The translations under genes and the position numbers were made by a program. Below the pieces are notes generated by a model, which was given only the letters and a program-made list of their open reading frames with translations, was not told the origin of the DNA and did no database searches. A stretch of 64,000 nucleotides of DNA from Epiperipatus broadwayi (Eukaryota; Onychophora; Udeonychophora; Euonychophora; Peripatidae): positions 64,001 to 128,000 of the forward strand of contig JAQFVV010006717.1 of assembly GCA_028023455.1 (NCBI GenBank). The letters run 5' to 3'. Positions 53,785 to 64,000 of the stretch are shown piece after piece. How positions within the stretch are numbered: the stretch's first letter is position 1; each line of letters opens with the position of its first letter.

Positions 53785-54610
53785 GCCGAGAGAGTTAAAA
53801 CTCTAAACTTTTGATTGGTCAATAACAGAATCAGCAGTAAAAAATATATTCATCTTTTAATATTATATTCATTTTAGTTTTGTTTGTAAAAAGTAGATTA
53901 ATAATTTGTCATATTTTGAAAGTGAACAAAAGTTTTTTCAAAAATAAATTTCTATTTGTAATTTTAAAAATATTTGATAGCAGAAGACCTAAAAAAAACC
54001 TTAGTAACAAATCAGAAAGTGTTGGTGACATCATTGATTTCCCTCTCAATTTATGTTAGTGTAAAAAATAATTTTTTTTTACTAAAATCTTACTATTTTC
54101 TTAAAATAATTTTTATTTTTTGCATATTTTACCAAAATACATTATAATATGTAAATAAATGCCAGAAAAATATTCTAAAACATTAATTTTTATTTGAAAA
54201 TCAAATGAAGAGCTTGGGGCAATGTAAACTGTGAAAATTGTTGTTAGCACTGATTTCTTTTTCAATTTATGTTCCTGTTTTTTACTAAAATCTTACTGTT
54301 TTTTTAAATAATTATGTTTTCAGTATATTTTACGAAAATAATTTATAATATGTAAAAAAAATACTAAAGAAACACTCTAAAACATTTGTTTTCATTTTGA
54401 AATGCAAAACAAAGAAATTGGACTGATGAAAAATTATTGACAGGTCTCTTCTTTTGTTGAAATGAAAACCAACCAATTAGCATCAAGGAAAGCCTGCCCT
54501 CTACCATTGTTAAAGTTTAAATATCAAATTTATTGATTTTTTACTTGTAAAATAATTCCAGAAAAGGAAGCATTTTTAAGCTATAACATGACAGTAAATT
54601 CTTTACAGTA
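53785..54610 (+). repeat. Unclassified interspersed repeat F, copy 2
   Basis: Aligns with 31,850-32,470 along its length, but an internal part is duplicated: the block ACTAAAATCTTACT ... ATAATATGTAAA occurs at about 54,080-54,160 and again at 54,285-54,355. The direct repeat makes this copy about 200 bp longer. Confidence 0.78.
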
Positions 54611-56320
54611 GCATTAAAAATAATGGTATTCAAGTAATCGTGAAAAAAGTTAATAAGTAGACATATATAAATAAAACAAATATAAAATTAATTATTAAAA
54701 AATAATGCACATTTTATTTACATTAATTAAACACACAATAAATAAGAATAAGTTTATTTAATTTTAATAATTTCAATTATTAACATAAATGTTGGTTTAC
54801 AATTTTATTTATAGCAATGGATTAAAGAAATATCAAGAAAAATTTTCTCTACAAATCCAGATGAATGCTATAAATAGAAAACCAAACAAAAAGATATTGT
54901 AAATTACATCTTAATATTGTTATTCAATGATTGAGGAATCTCAAACATTCTTAAAAACTAAAAGTATGTATGATTACATTTTTATAAGTATATATTTTGT
55001 TTTTAAAAGTAGGAGCAACTCAAATAAATAAAATCATGACTAATAATAAACCCATGCTTTAGGACATTGATCACCAATGTCATCACTGATACAGTGTTAG
55101 AATCTTTTGAAATATTCTAAAAATTATAAAGCAATTTTAATATTTTAACACATAATTTTATAGATTTATCAAAGCTTTTACATTTATTTATTTACATATT
55201 AAAAATAAATTTCAGTTAAAAATTGTTGAATTTTTGGAATCCATCACTTGCTGTGCACTTTTAAGAAGGAATATGTTTTTTGTTCTCATTACATATTCTG
55301 TTTGTTTGTTTGTTTTATTAATATTTGCAAAGTTTAAATATGATTTTTAGAATGTTTTTTGTTGGTAAATTTATATTTATAACAAATAGAGTCCAATTTA
55401 TTGAACTTTTATATAAAATAACAGTTTAATATTAAACCTCAATGTTGAATGATTACAAAAAAGTTAATATATTATAGTGTTGTTATGTTCTGTAAATAAC
55501 AACGCATTGAACTTTTCATTAAAAACAATTAATAATCATAAAATTCATTATATATTTAATTTATCATGACAAATGAATCACCTGGTATATGAAACACATA
55601 AACAATATTAAATGAATAATGTAGTGGTATTCCTTCTACTGAAGTGAAATAAGATTGCTTTACTTTATTTATATTATTTTATACAATTACCACTTAACAT
55701 TTTTTTATTATTCCCAATCATTATACTAATATTTATATACATATGCACAAAATATACACTCATAAATATGCAAATAATTATATATTATTAAGTATTCATA
55801 TTTATTAACCACATAAATCAGTGTAAGTCAGTGTTTGTAACGATAACTATGTATTCCCCCACTTCCATCTGGGAAGAAGTATCATGATAAAGAATATTTA
55901 TATTCATAAAAGTAGTTTGCCTTTTACTATCATTTGTATTCTTAAAAATCTAAATAATCATTTTATTTGGAAGTTGTTAAGCTTGTGTTACTATCTTTAT
56001 AAAATGCATCAAATCTATTATAATAAATACTTATAGCTATGAACATATAAATTTGCCACTAAATGTCTTTAGAAAAATTCCATTACACAAGTAATAAAGA
56101 TTGTCAACAGATGTGCTATGACATTATTTTATATGAGTGGGTTATATATAATTTGTAAAATACAAATTTGATTTTTAAAATGTTTGTCAGAAATAATGAT
56201 AAATGTTCAGTATTTAAGTGAATTGCTTCAGCATGTCACTTTTTATAAATTTATTAAACCTAAGACATTTTTAAATGATGTTTTGTTTGACAATATTAAT
56301 CTTTGTTTAAAACACAAGAT
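54611..56320. other. AT-rich DNA, no gene seen
   Basis: Nothing recognisable. Confidence 0.5.
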
Positions 56321-56354
56321 GAGATATATATATATATATACACTAATGCTAAAG

Positions 56355-56408
<54 letters not shown>
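56321..56408. repeat. (TA)n microsatellites
   Basis: TA runs at about 56,322-56,341 and 56,358-56,408. Confidence 0.95.
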
Positions 56409-56410
<2 letters not shown>

Positions 56411-56965
56411 TGGATGGCTGTATTCATTAAATAAAATAAGTAAATAATCGTATTTGAAGATTGTGATTTTCGAGAACTCAAATTCCAGCCTAAGCACAAC
56501 CCTTTAATTTAATTAACAATTTTTTTTTTACTTAACTCAACCCAAATTTGAGCAATAAATTTTGATTTTTTAAGACTCCTATTATACTACAGAACTAAAT
56601 AAACCCTACAAAGTTATTTATTCACTCATTTCAAACATCAGTTAATAAATACCGCTATACAAATTCTAAAGAAAGAACAAGTGCAAACAGTAAAAAATTT
56701 TAATTATGTAAATTAATCCCTGAAGCACAAATGTCCCACGATAATTATCTTTTAATCTTTTTTAACTTCTTTTGCAGAAAATATTTCATCTCAAAGCATT
56801 TCAACATTTTGCTTAATTGTATTTCATCTTTATTCAGATTATACGAATAAATATATAAAATCGTCTTTTTAATTTATATTTGAAATGAACTTTACAAATA
56901 AGATTAAAAAAATAGTGTATCTCAAAAAAAAAAAAAAAAAAACCGTAAATTATTTGGTGAAGTAG

Positions 56966-56967
<2 letters not shown>
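56409..56967. other. AT-rich DNA, no gene seen
   Basis: Nothing recognisable. A poly(A) run lies at about 56,925-56,941. Confidence 0.5.
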
Positions 56968-57039
<72 letters not shown>

Positions 57040-57063
57040 GATGATGATGATGATGATAATAAT
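56968..57063. repeat. (AAT)n with (GAT)n microsatellite
   Basis: AAT repeats grade into GAT repeats at about 57,031-57,056. Confidence 0.95.
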
Positions 57064-60000
57064 AAAAAGAAGAAGAAGCAGCAGCTTTAAAAAGCCAGAT
57101 GAATCAACAATAAAACATATCAGGAGGTATGAAGTAAAAGCTGACAATGAAACTCATTGAACTGATAAATATTAATTCATTTTATACCAAGTAGAAATAA
57201 TACAAGATAATATGACAAATATCTTATCAAATTTTAAAATGTAAATAAGCAGTCTTCTGAAACTTTTACAGAATTAATTATTTGAAACCAGAAAATCAAT
57301 TATTGGTAATTAAAGTGAAAGACTGAAACCTTCTCACATGCACATTTAGAATACTTATATAACAGCCAATCAGATGTAATAATGACGGTATAGGTAGCTC
57401 TCAAGTCACAGCACAAGACATAGATTTTATATAAAAAAAGCTGGTTCCACCTTCTTCTTTACTTAAATTTCCATATATATATATATAAAAGCCAGTCTGA
57501 AGTAAATTTAAGTAAAGAAAGATATATATATAAATGCCAGTCTGAAGTATTTTGACTTAAGAGTGTAAAGCTTTTAAACATCTTCACATTTAACTCACTG
57601 TGTATTATTTCTAAATCAACAATGTGAACAATTAGAGAATACTTTATTAATTCTTGGAATGATAACTATACAAAAAGAAAGTTTTTTTTACATGTTTTTA
57701 AATTCTCTTTTATTTTTTTTTACTTTTTTAAAACATTTATTTAAACACAGGTATGCCAAATAAATTGTTAACCCATAACCACCATCATTCTTTATTACCT
57801 CAGTAAATACTTATGCACTTGGCTGTGTGACTTTTTTAATAAATAAATCATAAAATAAACAAATAACAAAAAAATATATAAAACCTACCCTTTTTCTCAT
57901 CTTTTGTAACAGGGTTTGAACTCAGTTTCTGTTACAAATAATACATAACAAAATTTAAATTTTTCATTGAATTATATTGATTAAAGTTCAGTGAGTCTGG
58001 TCACAATGTCCTTCATATTTACAGTCTATTGTTTTCAAGATATATCTCCTTGGGAAAAACACTATCCACTTGCTGGAATTGTGGATAATTGCACTTAGGA
58101 TAATAACACAGCCATGCTTTCCTATTGATCCATTTTGATTTATCTGTAGGAATTTTTAAAAAATGTAGATATTTCTTTAGGCTTTGTAAAAATAGGCAAA
58201 TAAAATCACAGTACTTCCATGGCTCTAGTAATGGCATTCGACCCCCTATGACATTGGTACTTTAGCCAGAAAATATCATACAATAATCTATATTATGTAT
58301 AAATTTCACTTAATTGCAGTTTGGCATTAAATATCTATATGTATGTCTGAAATTACTTTATAATTCTCTTTAGTTGTTAGCAATGGTTTCTTTTTTTTTC
58401 CTCATGTGTGAATAAATTTGATGTTTCTATGATATTAACTTGGAATAATTTATTTGTTTCTCTAAATTATATGGATTTATTTATTCACATTCAATTCAAT
58501 TGTCCATCTTACTTTCTCTTTAATCTACACTATTTAAGATTATATTAGTCCTTTTAGAATGTCAACTATTTTCTTTGGTATTCAAAATTCTGTTATTATG
58601 AGATTGACTTTCTTACATGAAAGCATTATTTCGAAAAAGTACTAGGATGAAGACTCAGTTTGTTTTATATAGAATTCAGTTTGAAAATAAGACTAGTTTA
58701 TTTCCAGTTTTGACATATTCAACCTTGTATTTTCTTCTACATTGGCATAGTTTATATTGTTGTGTATATTACATATGTAGTAGTTCAGTTAACAATTATG
58801 TATTGGGATTCTAATTTCATTTTCCACACTTGGTTGCCTAGTGACTAACTTGATATTGGGTTCTCATTTTGCATGTCTGATCTAAAGTCTGCATTATTGT
58901 ACAACTTCATTCATGGCATACAATACACTGACTTTTGATTTGGTATTAGTATAGTTATCTATATGACTGATTTTTTTAAAGTGTTTAATCTACATTCTTA
59001 TTAATTTTTGTAATTTTTTTCATTAAAAATAAGTTATCATGATATTTAGTGTCTCAGTCTTTAATAAACCAAATATAATCACATACATATCCATGTTTGA
59101 CAATGCTATTATGAGCTCAACAATTTGTTTGTTAAGCAAATGTTTCACATGGCTTGATTTGGTGATATGGACTAATATGGGCTGGTTCTATAGGGTTTTA
59201 AATTACCCTTACAATATTAAACTTCATGTCAGGGGAGGCAAATGGAAATACAACTTTAATAATTACAGGAATAATATAATTTTAAAAGTAAGTTAGAATT
59301 AAAAATTGCATTGATTCATATATGACAAATCAAAACACCTATCAAGATAATATTTTTTCTGATGAAATTATTAACGCATATTTTTAAAAATCTGTTGGGG
59401 GACAATCGATGACAAATTATCACTAATAATAACCAAGTTTTAGACTCTTACGCAGAAAACAACACATATAGATGCATGCTGTGATGTTCAATGTGAGATT
59501 TTACCTAGTTAGGAAATTTTTTAAGATGTTATAATAAACTCAACTTTTGTTTTTGTTTTTAAATAATAACTTTTCAGAATTGGCTAGTTTAATAAACAAC
59601 CAGTCCTGCTGTGCATTTTTTATCTGTAGACTTTTTAAAAAATTAACATATATATATATATGTTCCTTTGGCTTTTATTTTTATAATTTGTTTAATGTTG
59701 CATTTTAAAATGTTTTTAATTTATTCAGGGCATATAATTTATATTAACAGCAGCGTTATTTCACAAGTTAAAATTTTCACTTCTCAAATTAATTAAATTT
59801 AAAGCATTATGGAAATTCCATTAAGCTATAGAGAATTAAATTTAATAAATTGAAAATAATGTAAATATAAAAATAATTTATTTTAATAAAAGAAACAAAA
59901 AAAAAAGATTTTATTTTAAGACACATTTCATTGCTGTTAATTATCTTGAACAATAAACCTAATTGTTTGAAGAAATTTTTTATTTTTTAAATTGCAATAA

Positions 60001-61620
60001 TTCTCTCCGTTTTTTTTTTTTATTTCATACAATTTTCGAGGGAATTTACATTTTATAGTATAAAAAAATCTTAAATATATTTACATTTTTAAATACATTA
60101 ACGATAAAAAACATTACTTTATATATTTAGAGTGACATGTTCTGATTTATATATATTAAAGCGGAAATTATCTTTCCTAAAATTCGTAAACAATATTTGG
60201 TTCTTATATATATTTATCTATGTTTAAAATTAATATAAAATCTAAACAGCATCCCTGCAGCCATCATCTGGATAATAGAGATCTTTGAAAATGTGTTGTA
60301 ATGATTGAACAAATAAAAAAAAGTATTCATTTTCATATTAAAACGTTTAAAACTTAAGTTTAATCTCCTTCAATATATTGCACAGGTATTTTATTTAATA
60401 ATATACGAAAATTAGATGTAGATGGAGGTATTAAACATAGAGACGATGGATTTGAATATAACAGCTTTGATCTATATGTTTTATGTATGTTATTCAAATA
60501 GAAGATAATATTTGTTCAATAATAGTAATATTTGAAAAACAGAAATAATAAATAATAAAATATGATAAACATAATTTAAAGTTATTGGCATTGTTGCCCA
60601 ATATGCTTTATAAAACTTTTCCAAATGGAATGTAGCTTAATTCTATTTAGTTATTGATGCATTCGGGTTTCATTTAGAACTTTTAATGCTTTTTTAAGCA
60701 TTTTTGACAACAAAATTCCAATCTCAACATGACTTTATTGTTTGAAAAATTTACTTTACAAACGTTCTCATTATTTTGAACACATTAGCAAATTCATCAC
60801 TTCTAACTCTGATGTAATGATTATATTGAAACCAAATAAAAGATTTTATAGATTTTTTGAGCCTCAAGGATGATTAAAACATTAACATTAGTTTAAAACA
60901 TACATTTTTTGTCTGAAAATCAGTAACCCATGTTTTATTAAAATTGATAGTTTTATTTTTTATTTTTTTTTACATAAAGTAAAAAAGTTTCATCACACTT
61001 GGTTTATTTATTTATTTTCCTCAAGTTGTTTAAATCCATTGTTTATATCATTAATTTCATATCCATTTATTAATAAAAGACATCATTTTAATTTTTTTCA
61101 GATGAAATTCATCAAAAAATAAAAAAGCATTATGAAGAGGAATTTTATAACTAGAATTATTTGTGCAGGTGATGTAAACATCTTTTTAAATATCTGTTAT
61201 TATCTGCGATTTTTCTGACATATTGAAAATGTTAAATTGTGGTTTAAACACAAATTCATCAAAAAAGGTGAGACATTCATCAGTTTATTTTTCATTGTAA
61301 ATTTAGTCTGAATGCTTTATAAATAAATCTAAATCATGAATTCTAAACAATATCAAAAAAGATATGACAAAATTGGTAGAGTGATAATATTTATACTCTA
61401 TGTAAAATAAATATTCAACTAAAATAGAGGATACATTAAGGCATTGTGATAAGGCTATAATATTTATCTTCAACTGAAACAGTGCCATTTTTTTAAGTAA
61501 ATCTCAAGAAACAGTTATTTGAAATCCAAGACTTATATAAAACCCTTTTTGGTAGTTTGCAAAATGTTTTTGTGGAAATAATCAACTAGTTTTATATGTA
61601 ATATATAGAGTATATGAGCA
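57064..61620. other. AT-rich DNA, no assigned gene
   Basis: No gene recognised. At 57,455-57,550 a small inverted repeat (CTTTACTTAAATTT with its complement) combines with a direct repeat of GCCAGTCTGAAGTA. Short open frames at 58,019-58,237, 58,617-58,814 and 59,039-59,296 show no motifs I know. Confidence 0.4.
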
Positions 61621-61624
61621 CAGA

Positions 61625-61900
61625 CTTTCACACAACCCACCACTCTCCACTCTATCTCATAACACTGATACACTTGAACACATATATGTCAAAAAGATAA
61701 TAATCACCATTATATGTATTTCATGCTAAACTGGCAATCATCAGTTGGTTCAGATTATCATCTCTGCACATATATGCAATAAGTGCTCAGATATATATTA
61801 AGATAGCCAATCTTCATATTTTAATGGACAGGCTTCAATCCACTACACACCCCAATTTTTCAGCAATCCATCCAAATGAAAATCTGATAAAGGAATGCTC
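61625..61900 (-). repeat. Repeat E, copy 3
   Basis: Reverse-strand relative of 38,575-39,025. Read on the minus strand: GAAGCCTGTCCATTAAAA, GGCTATCTTAATATA, the hammerhead segment, TTTAGCATGAAATACATATA and TATGAGATAGAGTGGAG. Confidence 0.8.
61705..61749 (-). ncRNA. Hammerhead ribozyme motif E3
   Basis: Minus strand CTGATGA (61,744-61,738), stem II weakened (TGC with GCA as the main pairs), GAAA (61,722-61,719), stem III ATA with TAT around CA, then ATGGT. Stem I pairs ACCAA with ATGGT at four of five positions. The mismatch is at a different place from copy E2. Confidence 0.7.
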
Positions 61901-62339
61901 AAAGGCCACCCTGAGGCTGAGATTCAGTCAAACAATGAAAAACATTTCCATTGCTAATTTTTCATGTTATAGACATTTTTCATAATATAGATTTTTCCAT
62001 CAACAAATTTTATCAAAATATAATACTTATTTTCAAAAGAAAGTTGGAGAGAATATTAGAATTTTTAAATGTCTATTCTGCTTCAATAGATGTTATGATA
62101 TATTTAAGCACTCTTTCATTTGAAAAAAAAAATATAAAGCATACTTAACAGAGTAATACTATTTACTTCAAATTCCAATTTATCATTTATCTTTCTCTGT
62201 GTTATTGATAAGTTTTTATTGAAGAAATTACTATTTTCTATTTAGAATTTACATCTAAATGCTAATATTAGTAACATGAAAATAAAATAAACAAATCTGA
62301 ATTCTATCATCAATTTTAATAATTATTGATGTACTGTAG
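61901..62339. other. AT-rich DNA, no gene seen
   Basis: Nothing recognisable. Confidence 0.5.
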
Positions 62340-63660
62340 GTATGAGTACAATGCATATTCTCTCAACATTAGTCTCTATTTTCCACAACAAACCAATAAC
62401 GATTCTTATTTCATCCATTCATTTCACATGTAGTCTCATTTTAGGTCTGTTACAATCTTTTGGGATTCAGTTTAAAACTTCATATGTAAACCTATTAATA
62501 CATTTTTTTGCAATATATTCAACCCAGTTCCATTTTAGTTTTTAAAAATTTTCAACTCCATTTGCTTTCCTGTTACTTCTAATGTATTCTACCTACAACT
62601 TTGTCAAATGATCAGAAGTCTCTGTATTACTTTTTTGATGTGTCCAATATGAGAACTTATAAAATACATATATTAAAATTCTTTTTTTTTTCAAATTCAC
62701 AGAAATATTTTATTTTAATCTAAAATTATTTTTACCAAAAGTAGTTTTCCATCTAAATTTTATTCTGTGATTAATTGCATTAATTATGTTTCCAATGCTA
62801 TTAATAATATGGCTAAAGTATTTGTAGTTAACTTCTTTTAATTCACCATTATCAATCTATATTTTTTTTTCTAAAACAATCCATTGAACATTACTTTAGT
62901 CTTCTTAGCATTGATCTTTAATCTGGTGCTTGTAATATTTTTTGAAACTCAGACTCAACCACATCATATATAACATCAAATAATTTTTATTTATTTTTAT
63001 TGCTTTACCTTTCCACTTTAATCTACAAGCACATCTTGTACAACTTGTGCACAAAATCTTGAGATATTAAAAAAATTCTGTCAGACATTTTCCCCTAAGT
63101 TAATCTTCTTAATATCATTATGTAACCTAATTATTGATGCTGTATTTTGATAAATATCTTTAAAATATGACAATAACCTGAATTGAATAATTACTTATGA
63201 ATCAAATCCCTTTTTATAAAATATAAATTCAAAACTCAATGAAAAGTCAATTTCTCTCAACACTAGGATGTTATTCATTATGATAAAGCCACATTTAAAT
63301 TCAATTTGTTCTTTTGGTTTGTTTATATCCAAATGTTAGCTATAGATAAGTGTAATTGTCTTGGTAAAAATGTTGCATAAAACTGATATAAAAATTGATA
63401 GGTCTGTAATATGTAACATTATCATTATTTTCCTTTACAATTGCATTCTTCCAATCATCTTGTGAGTTTATTGGGATTTTTACCTTTGAGGTTAGGGTGA
63501 AGAAATACCATGATCTTTTTTCTTAGTTGCTGATAGTTCTTAACTGAAATGTCAGTTGAGTTTTTAAAGGCAGAATTTATTATGAAATTGATTAGCTTAA
63601 ATAACACTAATTGAAAATGTTTTATTATCATCCACGATAAAAATTTTTACTGACAATGAT
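62340..63660 (-). mobile_element. RTE-type retrotransposon relic (copy 3)
   Basis: On the minus strand this copy aligns with copy 1 over RT and with copy 2 over the C-terminal domain. The plus-strand open frame at 62,342-62,545 is the antisense of the C-terminal domain and parallels the antisense frame at 18,428-18,748. RT blocks are readable near 63,400-63,480 (DDWKNAIV and VTYYRPINFYIS) and near 62,830-62,930 (counterpart of GLKINxxKTKVM). Multiple stops are present. A long (ATT)n tract starts 86 bp beyond its 5' side. Confidence 0.87.
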
Positions 63661-63744
63661 CAAATATGTTTTACCCATCACCACCACCTCTCTCTCTATC
63701 ATCTTTTTTTGAAGTAAAAATGGCCATACTCATTTCTGAGTAGC

Positions 63745-64000
<256 letters not shown>

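Noticed and set aside
59350-59385. CTGATGA followed by AAATTATTAACG
   Set aside because: No GAAA box and no stem I pairing, so a chance match to the hammerhead box.

Overview
This window reads as gene-poor, repeat-rich DNA from an AT-rich animal genome, probably an invertebrate. It is strongly A+T-rich by eye and full of long (TA)n and (AAT)n microsatellites. It carries decayed copies of typical metazoan transposons: RTE, CR1-type and L1/Tx1-type non-LTR elements, a Ty3/gypsy element and a hAT element. The species cannot be fixed from sequence alone. I found no intact host gene, no convincing coding exon, no rRNA and no functional tRNA. Most short open frames are microsatellite translations or antisense shadows of retrotransposon relics.

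Layout. 0-2.6 kb: an RTE relic on the minus strand. 4.3-5.9 kb: (AAT)n and an old repeat with a period of about 335-340 nt. 6.9-9.6 kb: a composite triplet microsatellite that forms the tail of a minus-strand CR1-type element. 10.0-15.7 kb: a near full-length but broken L1/Tx1-like element on the plus strand (ORF1 with a CCHC knuckle; ORF2 with endonuclease, RT and a C-terminal zinc motif), ending in (ACT)n then (AAT)n. 18.4-18.8 kb: the 3' end of another RTE copy, same family as the first. 18.8-24.2 kb: AT-rich DNA with nothing recognisable. 39.4-42.1 kb: a decayed Ty3/gypsy gag-pol on the minus strand whose integrase still shows D35E spacing. 42.8 kb: a short tRNA-like insertion flanked by 14-bp direct repeats. 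46.7-47.9 kb: a foldback element and a roughly 340-bp tandem repeat. 50.0-50.8 kb: a deleted hAT element with terminal inverted repeats, an 8-bp target duplication and a transposase C-terminus. 62.3-63.6 kb: a third RTE copy.

The most interesting content is a set of repeats carrying hammerhead-ribozyme motifs between 24 and 39 kb and at 61.7 kb. At 29.2-30.9 kb a composite inverted repeat has five hammerheads spaced 399-401 nt apart within each arm. Each has the CUGANGA box (one copy mutated), GAAA, a very short stem III, and a stem I that pairs perfectly or nearly so. A second family (24.3-25.3 kb, with a decayed relative at 37.9-38.6 kb) has the same head-to-head arrangement with a unit near 426 nt. 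A third (33.0-33.7 kb) has back-to-back ribozymes in a 139-bp duplicated unit. A fourth (36.1, 38.9 and 61.7 kb) is dispersed. Very short stem III, repeats of about 400 nt and (TA)n flanks match what is known of hammerheads in Penelope-like element terminal repeats and animal retrozymes. No Penelope RT or GIY-YIG endonuclease was found, so these look non-autonomous or are solo terminal repeats.

All structural calls were made by hand reading. None has been tested by database search or folding software.
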